NCBI RefSeq assembly: GCF_001421565.1
Contig: NZ_LMKQ01000001.1
Span: forward strand, 1,363,651-1,427,650
Length of the DNA: 64,000 nt
Direction: 5' to 3'
Origin: Agromyces sp. Leaf222
GTDB taxonomy: Bacteria; Actinomycetota; Actinomycetes; Actinomycetales; Microbacteriaceae
This document shows positions 7,168-13,782 of the stretch, in pieces (within the stretch, counting starts at the first letter, position 1; each line of letters begins with the position of its first letter). The notes below the pieces were generated by a model. It had not been told where the DNA came from. It saw only the letters and a list, made by a program, of their open reading frames with translations, and searched no databases. Made by a program: the position numbers and the translations under genes.

Positions 7168-8331
7168 TCAGGCGATGTCGAGCGCCATTCGCCGCCGCCA
7201 CGCCGCGTACGACCAGACGGCGAGGGCGAGCATCGGTCCCCAGTACCAGAACGGCAGCACGAGGTTGACGAGGAGCGGGCTGACGGGATCGCCCGGGTCG
7301 CCGATCCCCGACACGAGCATGGGGCTCGCCGACACGCAGAGGATCCCGGCGGCGATGGCCCCCGGAACGACCGCGGTCGCCGTGGGAACGGTGCGGCCGC
7401 CGATCCGCGGCATCCAGCGCGGGAACCGCAGGCCCCACGGCAGGATGAGGCCGAGCGTGAGCACGCTCGCGGTGACCGCACCGGCGCCCAGCATCAGGCC
7501 GGTGGTGAGCATGGGTGCCGTGATCTGCGCGGTGTCGGCCGGACCGAATAGCGGCCACGGGGTCAGCCAGGACGCCCGCGCGACGGCGTAGGGGAGCGGG
7601 CCCGCGGCGGCGAGGATCGTGAGCAGCCTGCGGTGCCGCACGAGCCGCGCCTCGAAGCGCCGTCCGCCTCGTGTACGACCGACCACGACGATGGCGATCA
7701 CGGCCCAGGCGAGCATCGCGGCGACGGTCGCGGCGATGACGGCGAGGTTCAGCGCGTCGTCGACCAGCGCAGCACCGAACGCGGTGGCGAATTCCACGAT
7801 GCCGTCGACGGTGACCCCGGCCCAGGCGGATGCCGCGATCAGCACGATGACGCCGCCGAGCACCGGCAGGCCGAGCCGAGGCGCTCGGAAGGGGAGCACG
7901 GCGACCGTGACGAGCCCGGCCGCGACCGCGGCGGCACCGAACACGTAGCCGGCGAAGGCGATGACGTGGACGCTGCCGAGGGTGACCGAGAGCGCTGCGG
8001 CGAGTACGACGCCACCGGGAGCGGCGATCCCGACCGGGTCGGCGCGCCGCCCGAGGAGCAGGGTCACCCCGAGCAGGATGCCGACGAGGCCGATGCCGAG
8101 GACTGCTCCCGCCACCGCGACCGGGCCGAGCACGGAGGAGACGAGGCTCGTCATGTCGCCGCCCGCGAACGGGTTGAGGCCGGGGGAGAGGAGCCAGACG
8201 AGCCCCAGGCCCGCGATGGCCGATGAGGTGACGAGTGCCGCCGATGCCAGCGCACGAACGTGCGGGTGCGCTCGGTCGCGTTCGAGGACCGCCGTCGATC
8301 GGGCGTCTGCCTCTGGAGGTGTCGAGTGCAT
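7168..8331 (-). CDS. Polytopic membrane protein of unknown function
   Basis: A 387-residue protein with about nine or ten hydrophobic segments spread over its whole length after a short N-terminal cytoplasmic stretch. Examples start near residues 28, 65, 85, 107 and 127, and at the C-terminal FWYWGPMLALAVWSYAAW. I recognise no domain. It is divergent from a NarL-type histidine kinase gene, about 140 bases away, so it could be a target of that two-component pair or a transport-associated component; that is a guess from position. The downstream gene converges with it. No catalytic motif is visible. Confidence 0.65.
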   Translation of the reverse strand: MHSTPPEADARSTAVLERDRAHPHVRALASAALVTSSAIAGLGLVWLLSPGLNPFAGGDMTSLVSSVLGPVAVAGAVLGIGLVGILLGVTLLLGRRADPVGIAAPGGVVLAAALSVTLGSVHVIAFAGYVFGAAAVAAGLVTVAVLPFRAPRLGLPVLGGVIVLIAASAWAGVTVDGIVEFATAFGAALVDDALNLAVIAATVAAMLAWAVIAIVVVGRTRGGRRFEARLVRHRRLLTILAAAGPLPYAVARASWLTPWPLFGPADTAQITAPMLTTGLMLGAGAVTASVLTLGLILPWGLRFPRWMPRIGGRTVPTATAVVPGAIAAGILCVSASPMLVSGIGDPGDPVSPLLVNLVLPFWYWGPMLALAVWSYAAWRRRMALDIA

Positions 8332-8472
8332 GATGGTTCAGGGTCCTTCCGGATGCCGCCCGACCGCCGTGTGCGATCGGGAGGCGCTCAGCGTCGCAGT
8401 CGAGGTCGCACTGCCACCTCACCCGAACGGACGAGATGTCGCCTGATGCGGCCGGGTAGCGTGGAGCGCGAA

Positions 8473-9798
8473 ATGGGTGCGTCGTCCAGTCCTCGGTCCA
8501 CCTCGTCCGCGGCCTCCCGCGAGGCGCCGTTCGACATGTCCACCGCAGCCATCGGCGGCTCGAAGGAGGCCCGGCCACCGTCGACCGCCGACTGGGTCTG
8601 GGCGGCCGCCTGTGCCGCGGCACTCCTGCCGGTGACCGTCGTCGAACTCGTTCGCGAGGCCGGCTCGGCGCCCGATGGCGTCTGGCTCGCCGCCACGATC
8701 TCGCTCTTCGTCGTGCTGCACCTCCTGGTGGTCGCGCGCCGCCGGTCGCCGCGCCTGGTGCTGTTCGCGGCATCCGCCGTGATGCTCCTGCTCGCGGCGG
8801 CGAGCCTGCCGGGCACGTCCTCGATCGCGGTGTTGCTGCCGAGCAGCGCCGCCTACCTCGTCTTCGTCTTCACGGCGGCGGCGAGTGACGATGGGTTGGC
8901 GGATGTCTCGGCCATCGTGCTCGGCCTGCTCGGCGCCGGACTCATGACCTCGGTCGCCTTCGCACATGGCCCGGTTCCCGAGCCCTGGGTGCTCGTCGCG
9001 CTCTGCGGCTTCCTCGTCGCCTCGATCGCCGCAGCGTGGGCCCTTGGTCGATATCGCCGGGAATCGCGGAGGAAGCGGGCCGCTCAGGAGTTCGGGCGGC
9101 GGCAGTCCATCGAGTTGCGGCTGCAGGGTGAACGCGCGTCCGTCGCCGACGAACGTCGTCGCATCGGGCGCGAGTTGCACGATGTCATCTCGCATTCGCT
9201 CGCCGTGATGGTGACCCAGGCCGAGGCGTCGCGGGTGCTGCTCGATCGTGACGAGGCGCGGGCGCGCACGGCGATCGAACAGGTCGTCGCGACGGGTCGA
9301 GCGGCCATGACCGACATGCGCGGCCTCCTCGGGGTGCTCGTCGACCCGCCCGCCGACGACGACGCACCGAGGCCTGGGCCCCGCGAGCCGAACCCCGGAC
9401 TGGGCGACCTGACCGCGCTCGTGGAACGAGCCGGGGCGCCGGGGCGGCGCGTGGCCCTCGTCGAGACCGGCGACCCGCTGGCGGTGAGTCCCGGCACCGA
9501 GCTCGCCGTGTACCGCGCGGTGCAGGAGTCCCTCACGAACACGCTGAAGCACACCGATCCGCCCACGTGCAACGAGGTGCGGCTGGGGTGGGCCGCCGAC
9601 GAGCTGGTGGTCGAGATCGTCGACGACGGACCGTCGACGCTCGGGGAGCCTGCCGCGGCCGGCAGCGGCATCCGGGGCATGCGCGACCGCGTCGAGCGGC
9701 TCGGCGGCCGGTTCGAGAGTGGACCGCTCGACGGCGGCGGCTGGCGGATCCGGGCCTCGTTCCCCGTCGGAACGGAGGTGCCGCCCGATGTCCGATGA
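8473..9798 (+). CDS. NarL-type sensor histidine kinase
   Basis: A 441-residue membrane kinase. About five or six hydrophobic segments occupy residues 40-192. A HisKA_3 dimerisation helix follows with phospho-acceptor H236 in GRELHDVISHSLAV. The HATPase domain has an N-box (AVQESLTNTLKH), a DDGPST G1 box and a GSGIRGMRDRVERLGG G2 box. It senses a signal in the membrane and phosphorylates the response regulator encoded next, whose start overlaps its end by 11 bp. The frame is open further upstream; 8473 is chosen because GGAG lies six bases before it. A TAGCGT hexamer sits at 8457-8462. The signal is unknown. Confidence 0.87.
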   Translation: MGASSSPRSTSSAASREAPFDMSTAAIGGSKEARPPSTADWVWAAACAAALLPVTVVELVREAGSAPDGVWLAATISLFVVLHLLVVARRRSPRLVLFAASAVMLLLAAASLPGTSSIAVLLPSSAAYLVFVFTAAASDDGLADVSAIVLGLLGAGLMTSVAFAHGPVPEPWVLVALCGFLVASIAAAWALGRYRRESRRKRAAQEFGRRQSIELRLQGERASVADERRRIGRELHDVISHSLAVMVTQAEASRVLLDRDEARARTAIEQVVATGRAAMTDMRGLLGVLVDPPADDDAPRPGPREPNPGLGDLTALVERAGAPGRRVALVETGDPLAVSPGTELAVYRAVQESLTNTLKHTDPPTCNEVRLGWAADELVVEIVDDGPSTLGEPAAAGSGIRGMRDRVERLGGRFESGPLDGGGWRIRASFPVGTEVPPDVR

Positions 9799-10474
9799 CC
9801 CCGAGCAGCCGCGCATCAGGGTCGCGATCGCCGACGACCAGGAGCTCATCCGCTCCGCGGTCGGGGCGATGGTCGAGGTGCACGACGACCTCGAGCTCGT
9901 CGTCTCGGCGGCCGACGGTGCAGAACTCCTCGAATCGGCTCGCGCTCGCCGGGTCGACGTGGTGTTGATGGACATCCGGATGCCGCGGCTCGACGGCATC
10001 GCGGCGACGGAGCGACTGCTCGACGCGCAGGCGGGCGTTCGCGTTCTGATCCTCACCACCTACGACCTCGACGAGTACGTGTTCGCTGCGATCCGGGCGG
10101 GCGCGAGCGGGTTCCTCACGAAGGACGCCTCGAGCGACGAGCTGGCGGAGGCGATCCGTGCCGTCCATGCGGGCGACGCCGTCGTCGCCCCGCGGGCCAC
10201 GGCGAGCCTGCTCGACTTCGTCGCCCGTGCGCAGCGACCTGTGGATCCCGACGTCCTGCTCGCCCCGTTCACGCCCCGCGAACGCGACGTGCTGATGGAG
10301 GTGCTGACCGGTGCCACGAACGACGTGATCGCCGATCGGCTGTTCCTGACCGGCAACACCGTCAGGACGCACATCGCGTCGATCCTCGCGAAGCTCGGGC
10401 TGCCCGATCGCGTGCACGTCGTCATCTGGGCCTTCGAGAACGGCCTCGCCGGACGCGAGCGCCGCCGGGGGTAG
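9788..10474 (+). CDS. NarL/FixJ-type response regulator
   Basis: A 228-residue regulator. The receiver domain (about 8-125) has acidic residues D16-D17, phospho-acceptor D62 in VVLMDIRMP and K112 in FLTKDAS. A LuxR helix-turn-helix at about 158-215 includes FTPRERDVLMEVLTGATNDVIADRL and TVRTHIASILAKL. It starts inside the kinase gene (11-bp overlap) with GGAGG seven bases before the ATG, so the pair is one operon. Targets may include the divergent membrane protein gene, but nothing in the sequence proves it. A structured element follows the gene at 10568-10646. Confidence 0.9.
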   Translation: MSDDPEQPRIRVAIADDQELIRSAVGAMVEVHDDLELVVSAADGAELLESARARRVDVVLMDIRMPRLDGIAATERLLDAQAGVRVLILTTYDLDEYVFAAIRAGASGFLTKDASSDELAEAIRAVHAGDAVVAPRATASLLDFVARAQRPVDPDVLLAPFTPRERDVLMEVLTGATNDVIADRLFLTGNTVRTHIASILAKLGLPDRVHVVIWAFENGLAGRERRRG

Positions 10475-10567
10475 CCCGGGGCCGTTCCGTTCCGCTCCGG
10501 CGGGTGGATCCGGGCTCAGGGCCGGGTGCGGAATAGAGCTGTCCCGAGTCTCGTTTACACTTGACGT

Positions 10568-10646
10568 GGCCGGCCGCAGTAACCCCGGGCTCCAATATTC
10601 GCCGCTCCGAGCGGCCTCGCGCCGAGAGGCGTTCCTGCGGCCGGCC
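10568..10646. ncRNA. Candidate structured element with 12-bp closing stem
   Basis: GGCCGGCCGCAG (10568-10579) and CTGCGGCCGGCC (10635-10646) are exact reverse complements enclosing 55 bases. Inside are two smaller hairpins: GCCGCTC/GAGCGGC around 10601 and CTCG-CGC-CGAG just after. Together they draw a three-way junction. A TTGACG and TTTACA pair lies just upstream on the plus strand. It sits between converging genes and lacks a T-run, so a bidirectional terminator is the dull alternative. I recognise no known RNA family. Confidence 0.4.
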
Positions 10647-10710
10647 TCTTCATGCCCTCAGGTGAATCCCGGGGTGTGATCCCGGGTCCCGGCGCCCGGC
10701 GCCTCCGCGT

Positions 10711-11694
10711 TCAGCCGTTCGCCGCGGTCGCGAGCCGTTCCCCGGCGACGTCGCTCCACTCCGTGATCCGCCGCTCCAGATCGGTGCGTCCGACGCGACC
10801 AGCGGGGGAGTGCGTCTCGACGAACCGGCCGGGGCGCACGCGCGCATCCGTCGCCCAGATCTCGTCGAGGCGGTCGTCGGCGGTCGCGTCGCCGGCGTCG
10901 GCGCGTTCCGTGAGGTCGGCGAGCAGGTCGGTGAGCGCGAGCTGGTCCGCGTCGAGCTCGTCGCCGGGGAACGCCATGGCACCCCAGCCGTCCCAGAGCA
11001 GCAGCTCGCAGCCCTGCCGATGAGCGAGGTCCGAGATGACGTAGCGGTGCACGAAGGAGGGACCCCAGTACGGGGTGTCAGGCCCGACCCCGTGGTCGGC
11101 GAGGTCGGTCAGGCCCGCGCGGTACGCGCCCCAGGCCTCCGCGGCCGTGCGGAATCCCGAGGCGTCGCCCCGCGGCAGGTCGTCGACGGCGAAGTCGTAC
11201 GCGGCCGGGTCGAGCTCCGGGTCGAAGCGCCGCCAGCGCCGGCCCGCGGCATCCCATCGTTCCGCGACGACGTGGTCGCTGGAGTAGCCGGGCGTGAAGT
11301 ACCCGGCGAACCCGAGCCGGGTGCGCGCGGGCACGCCGTGCTCGCGCAGGATCGCGACGGCGAGCAGCGAGTGGTCGCGACAGCATCCGCCGAGCCGGCA
11401 CGCGCCGGGTCGCGGCAGCCCGAGCGCGCCGGGCCGGCGCTCGGCGAGGGCTTCGAGCTGCGAGGCGACCCAGCGGCGGTCGATGTCGGCCAGCTGTTCG
11501 GGTCCGACGCCGCCGGGCGTCGCACGGTAGTGGTCGATGACGTTCTCGACGGTGCGGTGCAGTGCGGCGAAGTCGATCCCGCTCTCGCGCAGCAGCTCGT
11601 GGTGCGCGCCGGGGTCGGTGAAGGGGGAGTGCTCGCGGTACCGGTCGAGGCGCGCGCCTGCGGTCGGGTGCGTGCGAGTGAGGTGGTCGGTCAT
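10711..11694 (-). CDS. Transglutaminase-like superfamily protein
   Basis: A 327-residue soluble protein. The stretch RLGGCCRDHSLLAVAILREHG (about 100-120) has the cysteine and helix of the transglutaminase-like fold. SSDHVVAERWD (about 137) supplies the histidine and RRFDPELD (about 153) the aspartate, giving a Cys-His-Asp triad. Members act as proteases, amidases or cross-linkers. No signal peptide is visible, so it is probably cytoplasmic. It is followed upstream on the same strand by a MerR regulator gene 78 bases away, possibly co-transcribed. The substrate is unknown. Confidence 0.8.
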   Translation of the reverse strand: MTDHLTRTHPTAGARLDRYREHSPFTDPGAHHELLRESGIDFAALHRTVENVIDHYRATPGGVGPEQLADIDRRWVASQLEALAERRPGALGLPRPGACRLGGCCRDHSLLAVAILREHGVPARTRLGFAGYFTPGYSSDHVVAERWDAAGRRWRRFDPELDPAAYDFAVDDLPRGDASGFRTAAEAWGAYRAGLTDLADHGVGPDTPYWGPSFVHRYVISDLAHRQGCELLLWDGWGAMAFPGDELDADQLALTDLLADLTERADAGDATADDRLDEIWATDARVRPGRFVETHSPAGRVGRTDLERRITEWSDVAGERLATAANG

Positions 11695-11772
11695 GTCACG
11701 AGTGTGGGGTCCGCCCCTGGGGCGGAGTCAAGTGCCGTTCCGGATGCCGCGGGCCGGCGGAGGCGCAGCGGC

Positions 11773-12627
11773 TCAGGCCTCGCGTTCCGACGTCGCGACC
11801 GGTGTCGCGATCGGCGTCGCGATCGTCGCCACGACGGCGCCCGCGTCGGTGGACCACGGCCGCTCGTACAGCTCGCGCGGAGCGCCGGCCGCGCCGCCGT
11901 GCCGATCGGCCGCCCGGGCGAGCGCGTCGTAGAACCGCAGTAGGGCTGGGTAGACGAGTTCGGCGGCGGTGACCTCGATCGCGACGAGGCTCGTCGCGGG
12001 CTGCATGCGCAACACGATCTCGCCGGCAGGGTCGCACGAACCGGAGTACGGCACCGCGGCCTCGACGCGCCCCGGCAGGCCGAAGCCGACGGGCTCGTGG
12101 AAGATCAGGTGGTGTGCGTCGAGCGGACGTGCGCCCTGTTCGGCGAGGTGGCGCCGCAGGGCGATGACGTCGGCGATGCTCGTCGGCACGAGGTCGCCCT
12201 GTTCGACCACGCGCGTGATCGACGCGACCTTCTGCCCGTCGCGGTGCACGACCCGCACGCGGGCGGCGACCGCGCTCGCCGCGGCCCGGTCGAGGTGCGA
12301 CCTCGCCGCGTCGTCCGCCACGACGTCGACGACGTGGCTCCGCTCGGCGAAGGCGGCGCGCTCGGCCGACCACCAGGCGGTGAGGTCGCCGCGCAGGCGG
12401 TCGGGCGAGGCGTCGAGCATCTCGTGCACCAGCGCGAGCGGCATGCCGACGAGTCGCAGCGCCTGGATCGAGCGCGCCCTGGCGAGCTCGGCCTCGCCGT
12501 AGCGTCGGTATCCCGTTACGGGGTCGACGGATGCCGGCAGGAGCAGCCCGCTCGCCTCGTAGACGCGCAGCGCCTTCAGCGAGAGGCCGGAGGCTCGGCT
12601 CAGCTCCCCGGTGCCGAGTTCGCGCAT
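11773..12627 (-). CDS. MerR-family regulator with GyrI-like effector domain
   Basis: A 284-residue regulator. The N-terminal MerR winged helix-turn-helix reads GTGELSRASGLSLKALRVYE then GYRRYGEAELARARSIQALR, followed by a helical linker. The C-terminal half (about 125-270) looks like a GyrI/SOUL-type effector-binding domain (HHLIFHEPVGF, VLRMQPATSLVAIEV). BmrR-like members bind drugs or small lipophilic compounds; the ligand here is unknown. A TAGCGT hexamer lies six bases before the ATG and no ribosome-binding site is seen, suggesting a leaderless transcript. The C-terminus carries a short Ala-Thr-Ile/Val-rich repeat encoded by repeated TCGCGA words. The downstream transglutaminase-like gene may be in the same transcript. 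Confidence 0.83.
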   Translation of the reverse strand: MRELGTGELSRASGLSLKALRVYEASGLLLPASVDPVTGYRRYGEAELARARSIQALRLVGMPLALVHEMLDASPDRLRGDLTAWWSAERAAFAERSHVVDVVADDAARSHLDRAAASAVAARVRVVHRDGQKVASITRVVEQGDLVPTSIADVIALRRHLAEQGARPLDAHHLIFHEPVGFGLPGRVEAAVPYSGSCDPAGEIVLRMQPATSLVAIEVTAAELVYPALLRFYDALARAADRHGGAAGAPRELYERPWSTDAGAVVATIATPIATPVATSEREA

Positions 12628-12633
12628 GGGTCG

Positions 12634-12639
12634 ACGCTA
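12634..12639 (-). promoter_or_regulatory. -10 hexamer of a leaderless merR-type promoter
   Basis: TAGCGT on the minus strand ends six bases before the ATG of the MerR regulator at 12627. Confidence 0.5.
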
Positions 12640-12731
12640 GCGCGCGCGACCACGGGAGGCGAGGCCGCCGGAGGTCGGACGGCGAGCGCCGGGCGTGCGG
12701 CCTGCAGGCAGGCCGGCCCGCGGCATCCGCG

Positions 12732-12737
12732 TAGCAT
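12732..12737 (+). promoter_or_regulatory. -10 hexamer of a leaderless promoter
   Basis: TAGCAT is six bases before the ATG at 12744; the GAGG between them is too close to the start to act as a ribosome-binding site. Confidence 0.5.
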
Positions 12738-12743
12738 CGAGGC

Positions 12744-13625
12744 ATGACCGTCACCCTGCTGCTCGAGCCGCTGCCCGCGGATGCCCGTGTCGACGACCTC
12801 GCGTCGACCTTCCGCGAGGTGCCGGCGGATGCCCCGGCCCTCCGGGTCGGCGAGCTCTCGACGCAGCGCGGCGACGGCGTGTTCGAGACGATCTCGGTCG
12901 CGAACGGGCACGCGCAGGAGACCGGGCCGCACCTCGATCGCCTGCGCAACTCGGCGGTGATCTGCGAGCTGCCAGAGCCGAACCTCGCGCAGTGGCGTGC
13001 CGCGATCGCCCGTGCGGTCGAGCTGCTGCCCTCGACGGGCGAGTTCGCGCTGAAGCTCGTGCTGAGCCGCGGCGTCGAGCACGGTCCGGCGCCGACCGCC
13101 TGGCTGCACGCGGCACCGGCCGCCGACTTCAGCCGCCCGCGCGAGCAGGGCATCAGCGTGGTCACCCTCGATCGCGGCTACGCGCACGACGCCGCGGCCC
13201 AGGCGCCGTGGCTGCTGCTCGGCGCGAAGACGCTGAGCTACGCGACGAACATGGCGGCGCTCCGCGAGGCGCACCGTCGCGGGGCCGACGACACGATCTT
13301 CGTCTCATCCGACGGGTTCGTCATGGAGGGGCCGACCTCGAGCGTGCTCCTGCGGCACGGCGAGGTCTACTCGACTCCCGCACCGTCGGGCGCGATCCTG
13401 CACGGCACCACGCAGATGAGCCTCTTCGACCACCTCGCCGAGACGGGTCGGCAGACCGAGTACCGCGACATCCGCGTCGACGAGCTCGGCACCGCCGATG
13501 CGCTCTGGCTGGTGTCGAGCGTGCGTCTCGCGGCCGGCGTGACCGAACTCGACGGCGCGGCGTTCCCCTTCGATGCCGAGACGACGAGGGCGTTCAACGC
13601 CTACCTGCTCGAACCGCGGGACTGA
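12744..13625 (+). CDS. Class IV aminotransferase, aminodeoxychorismate lyase-like
   Basis: A 293-residue PLP enzyme of fold type IV. The motifs are QRGDGVFETISVANG near 50, the PLP lysine in LGAKTLSYATNMAAL near 160, VSSDGFVMEGPTSSVLL near 190 and GAILHGTTQMSLF near 220. The family splits pyruvate from aminodeoxychorismate to give p-aminobenzoate for folate, or aminates branched-chain keto acids; length and motif pattern favour the PabC side. In mycobacteria a homologous gene sits near ygfZ and the nitrobindin gene, whereas here it is about 17 kb away from them. A strong hairpin follows the stop. Expression is probably leaderless. Confidence 0.78.
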   Translation: MTVTLLLEPLPADARVDDLASTFREVPADAPALRVGELSTQRGDGVFETISVANGHAQETGPHLDRLRNSAVICELPEPNLAQWRAAIARAVELLPSTGEFALKLVLSRGVEHGPAPTAWLHAAPAADFSRPREQGISVVTLDRGYAHDAAAQAPWLLLGAKTLSYATNMAALREAHRRGADDTIFVSSDGFVMEGPTSSVLLRHGEVYSTPAPSGAILHGTTQMSLFDHLAETGRQTEYRDIRVDELGTADALWLVSSVRLAAGVTELDGAAFPFDAETTRAFNAYLLEPRD

Positions 13626-13650
13626 GCCGCGAGAGCGTTTGCACGCCTGC

Positions 13651-13677
13651 GACGTCGGAGGGCGTTCCTCCGGCGTC
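13651..13677 (+). terminator. Hairpin terminator after the pabC-like gene
   Basis: GACGTCGGAGG and CCTCCGGCGTC pair over 11 positions (one G-T wobble) around a 5-base loop, 25 bases after the stop. No T-run follows, as is usual in high-GC Actinobacteria. Confidence 0.6.
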
Positions 13678-13685
13678 CCCTGAAC

Positions 13686-13712
13686 GGGGAATTGCGCTCA
13701 GGTGAATTCCCC
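13686..13712. repeat. Inverted repeat upstream of the LuxR-type gene
   Basis: GGGGAATT (13686-13693) and AATTCCCC (13705-13712) are perfect complements 11 bases apart. The element precedes the LuxR-type regulator by about 70 bases and could be an operator or a second hairpin. Confidence 0.4.
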
Positions 13713-13725
13713 CTCGACGCGCGTT

Positions 13726-13742
13726 TGTAAACGTTGCTAACA
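13726..13742. promoter_or_regulatory. Possible LacI-type operator before the LuxR-type gene
   Basis: TGTAAACGTTGCTAACA is an AT-rich imperfect palindrome around a central CG, the layout of LacI-family operators, about 40 bases before the regulator's start. The symmetry is only partial, so this is tentative. Confidence 0.3.
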
Positions 13743-13782
13743 TAACCGCACGCGATCAGTGAAGTGAGCGAGCGGAGGGCCG

